A stretch of 64,000 nt of DNA. Origin: Psychromarinibacter halotolerans (GTDB lineage: Bacteria > Pseudomonadota > Alphaproteobacteria > Rhodobacterales > Rhodobacteraceae). The notes beneath the pieces were generated by a model. That model searched no databases. It was not told the DNA's origin and saw nothing but the letters and a program-made list of their open reading frames with translations. A program made the position numbers and the translations under genes. Positions within the stretch are counted from its first letter, which is position 1; every line of letters begins with the position of its first letter. The stretch covers positions 254,126 to 318,125 of the forward strand of contig NZ_JARGYD010000006.1 in assembly GCF_029168315.1 (NCBI RefSeq), written 5' to 3'. Positions 1 through 7,885 of the stretch are shown one piece after another.

Positions 1-390
1 GTCTCCGCAGACGATGGTCGCGCCGGGCAGGGTGAAGCCCTGTTCCGGCCCGATGACGTGGACGATCCCCTGCCGCCGATCGGACCCGGCAAAGAAGTCG
101 ATACCGTTCTCGGCGGCGTTGCGTTCCAGCGTCTCGACCTGCAGGCGGCTGTCGGGGTCCGCGATCCCGGCTGCGCGGTTCAGCGTTGGGATGTTGTGGT
201 CTGCGACGGCCAGCGTGTTCTCCGGCACCCGCACGGTGCGTCCCGCAAGGCGCAGCGCCTCGAACGCCTGCGGCGACGATACCTCGTGCACCAGATGCCG
301 GTCGACATAGATCAGCGACGTGCCGTCCGGCTGGGTGTCGATCAGGTGATCGTCCCAGATCCGGTCGAACATGGTCCGCGCCGCGCTCAT
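1..390 (-). CDS. leuC: 3-isopropylmalate dehydratase large subunit (LeuC-type), N-terminal part, cut by window edge
   Basis: First 130 residues of an aconitase-superfamily large subunit; the rest lies left of the window. The N-terminus (MSAARTMFDRIWDDH, then IYVDRHLVHEVSSPQAF and VADHNIPT) is the standard LeuC opening. With LeuD it should interconvert 2- and 3-isopropylmalate, or a related hydroxy-diacid, using a [4Fe-4S] cluster; the three cluster cysteines are beyond the edge. The ATG at 388-390 overlaps the TGA of the upstream leuB-type gene (ATGA), so it is the last visible gene of a seven-gene minus-strand operon. No leuA is visible, and the neighbours are ring-cleavage and CoA-transfer enzymes. 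This may therefore be a catabolic paralogue rather than the leucine-biosynthesis copy. Confidence 0.93.
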   Translation of the reverse strand, partial: MSAARTMFDRIWDDHLIDTQPDGTSLIYVDRHLVHEVSSPQAFEALRLAGRTVRVPENTLAVADHNIPTLNRAAGIADPDSRLQVETLERNAAENGIDFFAGSDRRQGIVHVIGPEQGFTLPGATIVCGD

Positions 391-1517
391 GCGACGGCTT
401 CCGATGTCGCGCCCGCGCGCAGGGCCTCCGCGACGGCGGTGCCCATCTCGGCGGTGCTGACGGCGTTCTGCCCCGGTGCGGCGATGTCGGGGGTGCGCAG
501 GCCCTGTTCCAGCACGCTTTCGATGGCGGCCTCGACCCGGTCGGCCAGATCGGGCTCGTCCAGCGAATAGCGCAGCGACATCGCCAGCGAGCCGATCATC
601 GCCAGCGGGTTGGCAAAGCCTTGCCCCGCGATGTCGGGCGCGGACCCGTGGATCGGTTCATACAGCGACGGGCGGCTGCCGGTGACGGGGTCCGCATCGC
701 CCAGCGACGCGGACGGCAGCATCCCAAGCGAGCCGGTCAGCATCGCGGCCACGTCCGACAGCAGGTCGCCGAACAGGTTGTCCATCACCAGCACGTCGAA
801 CTGACCCGGCTTGCGCACCAGCTGCATTCCAAGGTTGTCGGCAAGGATGTGTTCCAGCGTCACGTCCGCGAACTCGGCGGCGTGCAGGTCGGTGATCGTC
901 TCGCGCCACAGGGTGCCGGTGCGCATCACGTTGTTCTTGTCGGCGGAATGGACAAGGTTCTTGCGCTTGCGGGCCAGATCAAAGGCGACGCGGCCGATGC
1001 GCTCGACCTCGGACGTCGTGTAGACCTGCGTGTCGACCGCGCGGCGCTGACCGTCCTGAAGCGTGACGATTTCCTTCGGCTGTCCGAAATAGACGCCCCC
1101 GGTCAGTTCCCGCACGACAAGGATGTCCAGCCCGGAAACCAGTTCCGCGTGCAACGACGAGGCGGTGGCAAGCGGGCCATAGCATTTCGCGGGCCGCAGG
1201 TTGGCATAAAGCCCCAACGCCTTGCGCAGCCCAAGGATGCCGATTTCCGGACGCAAGTGGAACGGCCCCTTGCCGTCCCATTTCGGGCCGCCGACCGCGC
1301 CGAAAAGCGTGGCGTCGGCGGCTTTGGCCAAGGCGATGGTTTCGTCCGACAGCGGGTTTCCCCGCGCGTCGATGGCCGCGCCGCCGACGAGGTCTTCCTC
1401 GGTCTCGAAGTGCGCCAGCCCCAGATCGGACAGCGCGGCCAGCACCTTGGCGGCCTCGGCCATGATCTCGGGTCCGATCCCGTCGCCGGGAAGAAGGAGA
1501 AGGTTATAGCTTGTCAC
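387..1517 (-). CDS. leuB: 3-isopropylmalate dehydrogenase (LeuB-type)
   Basis: About 376 residues, the usual size for NAD-dependent beta-decarboxylating dehydrogenases. Family motifs are GDGIGPE near residues 11-17, RELTGGVYFGQPKE in the middle and DNLFGDLLSDVAAMLTGSLG, which matches LeuB rather than isocitrate or tartrate dehydrogenase. It should oxidise and decarboxylate 3-isopropylmalate or a similar 3-substituted malate. The GTG at 1517 is preferred because it overlaps the leuD stop (GTGA); an ATG at 1544 would add nine residues and overlap leuD further. The order leuD-leuB-leuC behind a dioxygenase and an iron alcohol dehydrogenase is unusual, so the physiological substrate may not be isopropylmalate. 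Confidence 0.92.
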   Translation of the reverse strand: MTSYNLLLLPGDGIGPEIMAEAAKVLAALSDLGLAHFETEEDLVGGAAIDARGNPLSDETIALAKAADATLFGAVGGPKWDGKGPFHLRPEIGILGLRKALGLYANLRPAKCYGPLATASSLHAELVSGLDILVVRELTGGVYFGQPKEIVTLQDGQRRAVDTQVYTTSEVERIGRVAFDLARKRKNLVHSADKNNVMRTGTLWRETITDLHAAEFADVTLEHILADNLGMQLVRKPGQFDVLVMDNLFGDLLSDVAAMLTGSLGMLPSASLGDADPVTGSRPSLYEPIHGSAPDIAGQGFANPLAMIGSLAMSLRYSLDEPDLADRVEAAIESVLEQGLRTPDIAAPGQNAVSTAEMGTAVAEALRAGATSEAVA

Positions 1518-2149
1518 GGCTGGGTCCTGTCTTGCAGCAGCCACGGCCGGTTCGCGGCGTGGCGGGTCTCGAAGGCGGCGATCTCGGGATCGCGTTTCAG
1601 TGTCATGGCAACCTCGTCCAGCCCGTCCAGCAGCAGGCGGCGCTGATAGGGGCTGGTGGCGAAGGATATGCTGCCGCCGCCGGGAAGCCGGATCTCCTCG
1701 GCCTCCAGATCGACGGTCAGGCTTGGGTCGTTCGCGGTTTCGGCGTGAACGAACAGCTGTTCCAGTTCATCGGGCTGCACGCGAACCGGCAGAAGGCCGT
1801 TCTTGAAGCAGTTGTTGAAGAAGATGTCGCCGAAGCTGGTTGAGATCACGCAGCGAAAGCCGCAGTCCATCAGCGCCCAGGGCGCCTGTTCTCGCGACGA
1901 ACCACAGCCGAAATTATCGCCCGCGATCAGGATGCTGGCACCCTCATAGCGCGGCTGGTTGAGGGCAAACTCTGGGTCGGGCATGCCGTCGTCCAGCAGG
2001 CGGCGTTCGATCAGCAGCCCTTCGCCCAGCCCGGTCCGGGTGATCAGCTTGAGGTACTGCTTGGGGATGATCATGTCGGTGTCGACATTGACCAGCCGTA
2101 ACGGCGCGGTGCGCCCGGTGTGGGTGACGAAAGGCTCCATCGCGGGCAT
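1514..2149 (-). CDS. leuD: 3-isopropylmalate dehydratase small subunit (LeuD-type)
   Basis: About 211 residues, the normal LeuD length. It has the swivel-domain signatures VNVDTDMIIPKQYLK near the N-terminus and FGCGSSREQAPWAL in the middle, which form the substrate pocket with LeuC. The ATG at 2149 (MPAMEPF) starts one base after the stop of the upstream alcohol dehydrogenase; an ATG at 2140 is a slightly shorter alternative. Longer readings back to 2251 run into the neighbouring gene and are rejected. It should form a heterodimer with the LeuC encoded two genes downstream. The two subunit genes are split by leuB, which differs from the more common leuC-leuD pairing. Confidence 0.93.
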   Translation of the reverse strand: MPAMEPFVTHTGRTAPLRLVNVDTDMIIPKQYLKLITRTGLGEGLLIERRLLDDGMPDPEFALNQPRYEGASILIAGDNFGCGSSREQAPWALMDCGFRCVISTSFGDIFFNNCFKNGLLPVRVQPDELEQLFVHAETANDPSLTVDLEAEEIRLPGGGSISFATSPYQRRLLLDGLDEVAMTLKRDPEIAAFETRHAANRPWLLQDRTQP

Positions 2150-2150
2150 G

Positions 2151-3278
2151 TCAGACCCACACCGTTTCAAGAAGCTGGCGGTAATCGGCGGCCGTGGCTT
2201 CGCGCGGGTTGGTCGCGTGGCTGTGGTCGGCAAGGGCGCGTTCGACGACATAGTCGAACTGATCCTCGGTCACACCCAGCGTGCGCAGCCCCTTGGGGAT
2301 GCCCAGCCGTCCGTTCAGCGCGTCCAGCTCGTCGGCCAGGTCGGCATCCGCAGGCAGGCCCATCGCGGCCTTCAGGCGCGGCAACTTGTCGGCCAACACG
2401 TCGGCGTTGAAGCGCAGGACCGGCGGCATCAGGATCGCGTTCAGCGTACCGTGGTGCAGGCTGGGTTCCTTCAGCCCGCCAAGCGCGTGCGACAGCGCGT
2501 GCACCGCGCCAAGGCCCTTCTGGAACGTCAGCCCGCCTTCCAGCGAGCCCATCATCAACTCGTTCCGGCCTGCCAGGTCGTCGCCCTTGTTGAACACGGC
2601 TTCCAGGTTGCCCCAGATCCGGCCCGCGCCGTCCAGCGCGATGGCGTCAGCGGGCGGGTTGATCTTGGGCGAACAGAACGTCTCGATGCAGTGCGACAGC
2701 GCGTCGAGGCCGGTGGCGGCGGTCAGCCATTTCGGCAGCGCCAGCGTTAGTTCCGGGTCGCACAGGGCAAGGCGGGGGAACAGGTAGGGGCTGATGAACC
2801 CCAGCTTGCGCCCGTCGTTCAGCGTCAGCAGCGCGGCGCGCCCGACCTCTGCGCCGGTCCCGGCGGTGGTGGGGATGGCGATCATCGGCGCCACGGCAGA
2901 GGTGATGCGGGCCAGCCCGCCAAGGATCACCGCGTAGCGTTCCAGCGGCCCCTCGTGGGTGGCCAGGAGCACCACGCCCTTGCCAAGGTCGATCGGGGAT
3001 CCGCCGCCCAAGGCCACCAGCCCGTCGCAGTCATGTGCGCGGTAGGCGTCCAGCGCGCCCAGCGTCGCGGCCTCGGTCGGGTTGGTCGGCACGTCGAGAT
3101 AGGCGGGCGTCCCTTCGGGGCACAGCGCCAGCACCTTGTCGACCAGCCCCGCGGCCTTCAGCCCGTGGTCGCTGACCAGCAGTGGCCGTTTTATGCCCAG
3201 CTTCGCCAGCTGTTCGGGAAGCGTGGCGACGCTGCCCGCCTCGAATTCGATCGACGTCAGATAAGAGATCTGAACCAT
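2151..3278 (-). CDS. Iron-containing (type III) alcohol dehydrogenase, possible maleylacetate reductase role
   Basis: 375 residues with the family layout: N-terminal dinucleotide domain with GGGSPIDLGKG (residues 91-101) and C-terminal helical metal domain. Predicted metal ligands by family alignment are D192, H196 (LDALSH), H260 and H276 (LHHG), all present. Type III dehydrogenases reduce or oxidise alcohols and oxo acids with NAD(P); maleylacetate reductases belong to the same superfamily. It lies nine bases after an intradiol dioxygenase, so reduction of a maleylacetate-like ring-cleavage product is a reasonable inference. An ordinary alcohol dehydrogenase cannot be excluded. Confidence 0.85.
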   Translation of the reverse strand: MVQISYLTSIEFEAGSVATLPEQLAKLGIKRPLLVSDHGLKAAGLVDKVLALCPEGTPAYLDVPTNPTEAATLGALDAYRAHDCDGLVALGGGSPIDLGKGVVLLATHEGPLERYAVILGGLARITSAVAPMIAIPTTAGTGAEVGRAALLTLNDGRKLGFISPYLFPRLALCDPELTLALPKWLTAATGLDALSHCIETFCSPKINPPADAIALDGAGRIWGNLEAVFNKGDDLAGRNELMMGSLEGGLTFQKGLGAVHALSHALGGLKEPSLHHGTLNAILMPPVLRFNADVLADKLPRLKAAMGLPADADLADELDALNGRLGIPKGLRTLGVTEDQFDYVVERALADHSHATNPREATAADYRQLLETVWV

Positions 3279-3287
3279 ATGAACGTC

Positions 3288-4190
3288 CTAGTCTTCGCGG
3301 ATGAGTTCGATGTCGAACTCACAGGTTTCCGGAGTGCCCGGCTGGGCGGGCGCTTTGATGCGGGCCATGTTCTCGACCCGGAACGAAAAGATGCTGTCAT
3401 GTTCGTTGGACGGTTCGCCCTCGAAGTAGATCAGCGTCGTCAGGTGGGTGAAGCCGGGGGCATCGACCATCAGGTGGATGTGCGGCGGGCGGAAACTGCC
3501 CAGACCCACGGCCTTCGTCAGTTCCACCACCGGCGTGTCGCGGTTGGCGATGTAGTACCCGCCCGGAACGATGGTGCGGAAGGAATAGCGGCCCTGATCA
3601 TCCGCCTTGATCCGGCGGCGGAATTCATAGTCGGGCATGTCGGGGCGCTGATCTTCGTAGAAGCCTTCGTGGTTCGACTGCCAGAAATCGAGGATCGTAC
3701 CCGGCAGGGGCTTGCCGGTGTCGCAGTCGCGGACCTGACCGCTGAGGATGATGTGCCGCCCCGGTTCGTCGTCTGCGACCATCTGGCCGGGGTTGTCCAT
3801 GAAGGGCGCGTCCTCGCGGTACAGCGGGCCGATGACGTTCGGCACCGTACCCCGGCTTTGCAGGTACGAGATGTCGTTGGCCCGGACCGACAGGCCAAAG
3901 TGGTCGCCCAGCAGCATCATGTCGCCGTTTGCCCCGACGCGGTCGAGGAATTCGTAGACCTTGAGGATCTCGGGCTCGCCCACCTCAAGCTCGTCCAGCA
4001 TCGCGTGCAGGTGCTTGGCCACGATCAGGATCTTGCGTTGCAGATCGGGATCCACACCTTCGCCGGGCTTCGACAGCATCTCGACCACGCGGTCGATCTG
4101 CATGTTCGGCGGGACCGGCTCTTTGCGCGTCTTGGGCGCGGGCCGCGCCATGATCTCTGGAACGGCAGAGCCGTGTTTGACGTCGTTCAT
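3288..4190 (-). CDS. Intradiol ring-cleavage dioxygenase (hydroxyquinol/catechol 1,2-dioxygenase family)
   Basis: 300 residues, within the range of catechol and hydroxyquinol 1,2-dioxygenases. An N-terminal helical dimerisation region (about 25-115) precedes a beta-sandwich catalytic domain. Fe(III) ligands are recognisable by comparison with catechol dioxygenase: Y178 in NHEGFYED, Y212 in PGGYYIA, and H237 and H239 in RPPHIHL. It should open an ortho-dihydroxy aromatic ring with O2 to a muconate-type diacid. The adjacent iron alcohol dehydrogenase favours hydroxyquinol to maleylacetate, but substrate cannot be read from sequence. No ring hydroxylase is present in this operon, so the diol must come from elsewhere. 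Confidence 0.92.
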   Translation of the reverse strand: MNDVKHGSAVPEIMARPAPKTRKEPVPPNMQIDRVVEMLSKPGEGVDPDLQRKILIVAKHLHAMLDELEVGEPEILKVYEFLDRVGANGDMMLLGDHFGLSVRANDISYLQSRGTVPNVIGPLYREDAPFMDNPGQMVADDEPGRHIILSGQVRDCDTGKPLPGTILDFWQSNHEGFYEDQRPDMPDYEFRRRIKADDQGRYSFRTIVPGGYYIANRDTPVVELTKAVGLGSFRPPHIHLMVDAPGFTHLTTLIYFEGEPSNEHDSIFSFRVENMARIKAPAQPGTPETCEFDIELIRED

Positions 4191-4222
4191 CCTGTCTTCC
4201 TCCCCTTGGACAGTGATCCGGT

Positions 4223-5365
4223 TTAGGCCTTTTTCCGGGCTGTCCGGTCCCGAAGCTCTGCTCCGTGCTCGTCGAGTGTCGGTGGCGGCCCGGCGCTGAA
4301 CCGCCGGTCGCCGTCATAGGTAATCGGATTTCGTATCATGCGGATCTCGCCCATCTCGGGGTGGGTGACGGTCTGCAGGACCTCAAGGTGCTTTGCCTGC
4401 TCGCCCTCCAGCGCCTCGGCGAGGGTGTAGATCGGCGCGAAAGGCACGTCGTGTTTGTCCAGCAGCGCGCTCCATTCGTCGCGCGTTTTGCGGACGAACA
4501 CCGGGCGTAATTCCGCAATAAGTTCATCGTGATGGTCGACACGCTTCATGCGGCTGTCGAACCGGGGATCGTCGTTCAGGTCGGGCCGTTCGATGGCCGC
4601 CAGAAGTTCGGTCCAGAACTTCTCGGGCGATGACAGGTGCAGCGCGATCAGCGACCCGTCGGCGCATTCCAGCGAATAGGACTGCGAGATGCTGGCGCGG
4701 TCGTAGGGCCCCCACGGCTTGCCGTTGCCGAAGAAGTTCGCGAAGGGCTCGCTGGCGAAGTGCATCACCGTTTCCAGCATCGACAGATCCACCTTCGACG
4801 CCTTGCCGGTCCGCTCGCGCCCGGCGATTGCGCCAAGGATACCGTAAGCCGCGTACAGCCCGGTCAGCGAGTCCGCGATGGCGGGGCCGACGATGCGCGG
4901 TTCGTCGCCGCCGACGTACATGCTGAGAAAGCCTGACATGCCCTGCGCCACCGTGTCATAGGTCGGTCGCGCGGCAAGCGGGCCATCGGGGCCGAAACCC
5001 GAGATCGAGCAGTAGATCAGCTTCGGATTGCGGCCTTGCAGCGTCTCGGCGGACAGGCCCAGCTTTTCGGCCACACCGGGGCGGAAGTTTTGAACGTAGA
5101 CGTCCGCCTCGTCGATCAGCGACAGCAGAACCTCGCGGTCGGCGTCGTCGTTCAGGTCGATGCCGATGCTTTGCTTCGACCGGTTGTTGGCTTGGAAATG
5201 CGGGGCATACAGCCCGCCCCGAAAGCTGCGGTAGGGGTCGCCGACGTCTTTCTTTTCGACCTTGATGACCGTCGCGCCAAGATCGGCCAGCAGCATCGTC
5301 GCGAAAGAACCGGTAATGAAGGTGCCGTGGTCGATGACCGTCAGGCCGGACAACATGCCGCTCAC
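4223..5365 (-). CDS. Class III (CaiB/BaiF, Frc) CoA-transferase
   Basis: 380 residues, typical of family III CoA-transferases. It opens with the usual VIDHGTFITGSFATMLLADLGATVIKVE. The catalytic aspartate is D165 in PAIADSLTGLYAAYG, aligned to D169 of formyl-CoA transferase. These enzymes move CoA between carboxylic acids through acyl-Asp anhydride and Asp-CoA intermediates. The ATG at 5365 overlaps the stop of the citryl-CoA-lyase-like gene (ATGA), so the two are translationally coupled. A reasonable inference is that this enzyme loads CoA on a diacid that the lyase-like partner then cleaves or condenses. Confidence 0.93.
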   Translation of the reverse strand: MSGMLSGLTVIDHGTFITGSFATMLLADLGATVIKVEKKDVGDPYRSFRGGLYAPHFQANNRSKQSIGIDLNDDADREVLLSLIDEADVYVQNFRPGVAEKLGLSAETLQGRNPKLIYCSISGFGPDGPLAARPTYDTVAQGMSGFLSMYVGGDEPRIVGPAIADSLTGLYAAYGILGAIAGRERTGKASKVDLSMLETVMHFASEPFANFFGNGKPWGPYDRASISQSYSLECADGSLIALHLSSPEKFWTELLAAIERPDLNDDPRFDSRMKRVDHHDELIAELRPVFVRKTRDEWSALLDKHDVPFAPIYTLAEALEGEQAKHLEVLQTVTHPEMGEIRMIRNPITYDGDRRFSAGPPPTLDEHGAELRDRTARKKA

Positions 5366-6180
5366 GATGAGGCTCCTTCCGCTGCAAGATCCTTCGCGCT
5401 GGGCGCAACGTCATAGTCGATCCCGGCCTCGGCGGTGTTGGACAGGGCAAAGCCGATGGGATGTTCCTGTTCCTCTAGCAGATGCGCGATCAGTCCCGCG
5501 GTGCGAGCAATCAGCGGGATGCCCTTCATCGCACCTTGCGGGAAACCGGCATCCAGCAGCACCGCCGGAATGGCGCCCGACACGTTTAGTGGCAGCGCGC
5601 GGCCATACACATGCGGCACGACCCCGTGCACCGCTTTCAGCGCGGCGCAGTTGGCGCCGGCAGAGCCAAGGTCTTCGGCAAGCTCCAGAAGCCGCCATGC
5701 ACGGGGATCTTCGGGCTTGTGGATCGGGTGGCCGAAACCGGGCAGCGCCCGGCGCGCGGCGCGGATTTCGGACACGGCGTCCAGCGCGACCTCGTCCAGT
5801 GGACGTCCGCTTGCGTGGGCCTTGCGGTTCAGGTCGCCCAAGAACGCCCCGGCGGTTTCCGATGCGCCAAGGATCACCGACCCGCATCCCAGCAGACCGG
5901 CGGCGACGGACCCGTGCAGCGACTCTGGCGACGCGGCGTAGGTCATGCGCGCCGCCTGCACCGAGGGCACCAGCCCGTGTTCGGCGATTGCGATGAGCGT
6001 GGCGTCGACCAGCGCCACCAGCGCCGGGGTCCGCTCGACATTCAGAAGCCTCAGGAAATAGGCGGCGAAGGTTTCATGCCCGATACATTCGGTACACAGG
6101 TCCGCCCCGCGCACTGTCACGCGGTCGGCGTGCGCCTGTGCGATTCTCGTCTTCGGACCGGACGCGTCGGCTTGTTTCAC
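5362..6180 (-). CDS. Citryl-CoA-lyase-like / citrate-synthase-fold enzyme
   Basis: About 272 residues, much shorter than citrate synthase (about 430) and close to the C-terminal lyase part of citryl-CoA lyases. Citrate-synthase-like active-site segments are visible: H68 in AEHGLVPS, H89 in SLHGSVAAG and H151 in LPGFGHPIHK. It should make or break a C-C bond between an acyl-CoA and an oxo acid. The GTG at 6180 is chosen because GGAGGAG lies six to seven bases upstream; a more distal ATG at 6246 falls inside the AT-rich promoter region and is rejected. It is the first gene of the seven-gene operon and overlaps the CoA-transferase by four bases. True substrate unknown. Confidence 0.82.
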   Translation of the reverse strand: MKQADASGPKTRIAQAHADRVTVRGADLCTECIGHETFAAYFLRLLNVERTPALVALVDATLIAIAEHGLVPSVQAARMTYAASPESLHGSVAAGLLGCGSVILGASETAGAFLGDLNRKAHASGRPLDEVALDAVSEIRAARRALPGFGHPIHKPEDPRAWRLLELAEDLGSAGANCAALKAVHGVVPHVYGRALPLNVSGAIPAVLLDAGFPQGAMKGIPLIARTAGLIAHLLEEQEHPIGFALSNTAEAGIDYDVAPSAKDLAAEGASS

Positions 6181-6886
6181 GGGCTCTCCTCCAAGATCGT
6201 GAAGCGAAAAAAATTCGCTATGCAAAGTTTTTTTCGCTATGCGCAATTATTACACATGCCAATTACGCCGTGTCAACCGATCTTAACGCTGGCGGCCTTG
6301 AGAGAAGATCGCCGTTCGCGTGGAAGGGGGGGCGACACTCCAGCCCAACCGGGCACGGCGCGCGCTTGCTCAGGCAGGGCGAGGATGAGTTGTGGGGCGT
6401 TGCACCGCGCAGCTGTCTGCTTCGGCGGGAAAGATCTGGCCTGATGCGTGTGGTTTTGTCCCGGACGGGAGCAACCGTCCTGAAACCGAACCTGATTTAA
6501 TTGGCGGCACTCGGCCCGAACCGTGTCGTCAACTGCCCGAGCAGCAGGCGCGCGCGATACGGCATGGGCCAGAGCGTCCGACGTTCCTTCACCCTTGCGC
6601 GAACCTTCGCGAGGATGACCCGCGCGCCGCTGATCTGGGCGAGGGGGCGGTCCGTCGTCGAGCCGAAGCGTGCCTTAACGGAACTTCAATTGTCACGGCG
6701 GGTGGCTGGATTCGCAAACTAATTGTCCTTTTCGATCAACATCGACCCGGGGGTCTCGCTGATAGTTGCTGCACGACATGCCATTTTCAGCGTTGCGGCG
6801 AAGGCCGCGCAACAGAGTCCGACGGGCTCTGAACGGGTGAGATTTGGCCAAGGAAATCTAACACGTTCCGCAGGAGAACAGGGAAA
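6181..6886. other. Divergent intergenic region, no convincing gene
   Basis: About 700 bases between two divergent operons. The first 80 bases are AT-rich and hold the repeats listed at 6204-6242. A short inverted repeat GGACGG-gagcaa-CCGTCC lies at 6463-6480 without a T-run. Several short open frames exist (for example 6392-6832, plus), but they have no recognisable domain, no ribosome-binding site and frames rich in Arg/Cys as expected of chance GC-rich frames. It probably holds both promoters; it could also hold a decayed regulator gene. Confidence 0.5.
6204..6242. promoter_or_regulatory. Operator-like direct and inverted repeats before the ring-cleavage operon
   Basis: The 10-mer TTCGCTATGC occurs at 6214-6223 and again at 6233-6242, 19 bases apart. 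GCGAA-aaaaa-TTCGC at 6204-6218 forms a dyad overlapping the first copy. The block lies 24-62 bases upstream of the GTG start at 6180, in an AT-rich island within GC-rich DNA, as expected for an operator over a promoter. No regulator gene is adjacent, so the binding protein is unknown. Confidence 0.5.
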
Positions 6887-7885
6887 ATGAAGACGACTTC
6901 ACGGCTTATTGCAGCGTGCCTTCCGGCGCTGATGATCGCGGGAACCGCCTCGGCCGAGGACGATGTGCGGCTGCGGCTGAACTGGATGTACTACGGTTCG
7001 CACGCACCGTTCTCGCTTGGGCTCGACGCTGGCTATTACGACGAACAAGACATCGATCTGGACATCCGTTCGGGCAACGGGTCCTCTGCCGCCGCGCGGC
7101 TGGTGGCTAATGGCGACAGCGACTTCGCCTATGGGTCCTGCGCCGCGATGGTGACGCTGGCCGCTCAGGGCGCGCCGCTGATTTCGGTCGGCGTGATCGA
7201 CGCGATGGGCACCGAGGCCGTCATCGTCCGCCCCGACACCGGCATCGAAACCATCGCCGATCTGGAAGGCCAGAAGATCCTGACCACCGCCAACGCGGGC
7301 GTGAACACCTTCTTCCCGCTGGTGCTGGCCAACGCCGGCCTGTCCGAGGATGACGTCACCATCGTGAACGTCCCCGAGGGCGCGCTGATCTCTGGCTATA
7401 TCCAAGGGCCCGATGACAGCGTCGGCATCCTTGGCGGGCTGGACGACAAGCCGTCGCAGATCAAGACCGCGGGCGGCCCCGAGCCGGTCACGTTCCCCTA
7501 TTCGGACTATGGCGTGAACCAGGTCGGTTACTGCGTCGTGGCCCACAAGGACATGGTCGAGGAAAACCCCGAGCTTGTGAAACGCTTCATGGCCGCGACG
7601 GTCAAGGCGTTCTCCGACGCCGAAGCCGACCCGATGAAGGCGATCGACGCGATGGCCGACATCGTCGGCGGCAGCGCCAACACCGACGAAAGCAAAGCCG
7701 CTGAACTTGACGTGCTGAACGTCACGCTGGGCGTCCTTTATTCGGCGGGCAACACCGACAAGAAGATCGGCTACCATGTTGCAAGCGACTGGGAAGACAT
7801 GCTCACGTTGATGAAGGATTACAACGACCTAGAGACCGACATGGTCGCCAGCGACTTCTACACCAACGACTTCCTCCCGGAGTGA
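6887..7885 (+). CDS. ABC transporter substrate-binding protein, NMT1/TauA type
   Basis: 332 residues. The N-terminal 23 residues form a Sec signal peptide ending ...GTASAEDD. The mature protein opens RLRLNWMYYGSHAPF and contains AAARLVANGDSDFAYGSCAA, the NMT1/THI5-like pattern of nitrate, sulfonate, pyrimidine and aromatic-acid binding proteins. It should capture a small anion or aromatic in the periplasm and deliver it to the permease and ATPase that follow. A purine-rich CAGGAGAACAGGGA precedes the ATG. Divergent placement from the ring-cleavage operon suggests it imports that operon's precursor; this is inference. Confidence 0.9.
   Translation: MKTTSRLIAACLPALMIAGTASAEDDVRLRLNWMYYGSHAPFSLGLDAGYYDEQDIDLDIRSGNGSSAAARLVANGDSDFAYGSCAAMVTLAAQGAPLISVGVIDAMGTEAVIVRPDTGIETIADLEGQKILTTANAGVNTFFPLVLANAGLSEDDVTIVNVPEGALISGYIQGPDDSVGILGGLDDKPSQIKTAGGPEPVTFPYSDYGVNQVGYCVVAHKDMVEENPELVKRFMAATVKAFSDAEADPMKAIDAMADIVGGSANTDESKAAELDVLNVTLGVLYSAGNTDKKIGYHVASDWEDMLTLMKDYNDLETDMVASDFYTNDFLPE

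Noticed and set aside
186..1646. 486-codon plus-strand frame over the leuB and leuC genes
   Set aside because: Antisense to strongly conserved LeuB and LeuC motifs; no domain of its own.
2151..3278. Firm call of maleylacetate reductase
   Set aside because: All four metal ligands of ordinary iron alcohol dehydrogenases are present and the protein is longer than most maleylacetate reductases, so only the superfamily is assigned.
6463..6480. Rho-independent terminator (GGACGG/CCGTCC)
   Set aside because: Only a 6-bp stem with no T-run and no gene ending nearby.
6392..6832. Possible small gene in the divergent gap
   Set aside because: No ribosome-binding site, no domain and an amino-acid make-up like random GC-rich sequence.
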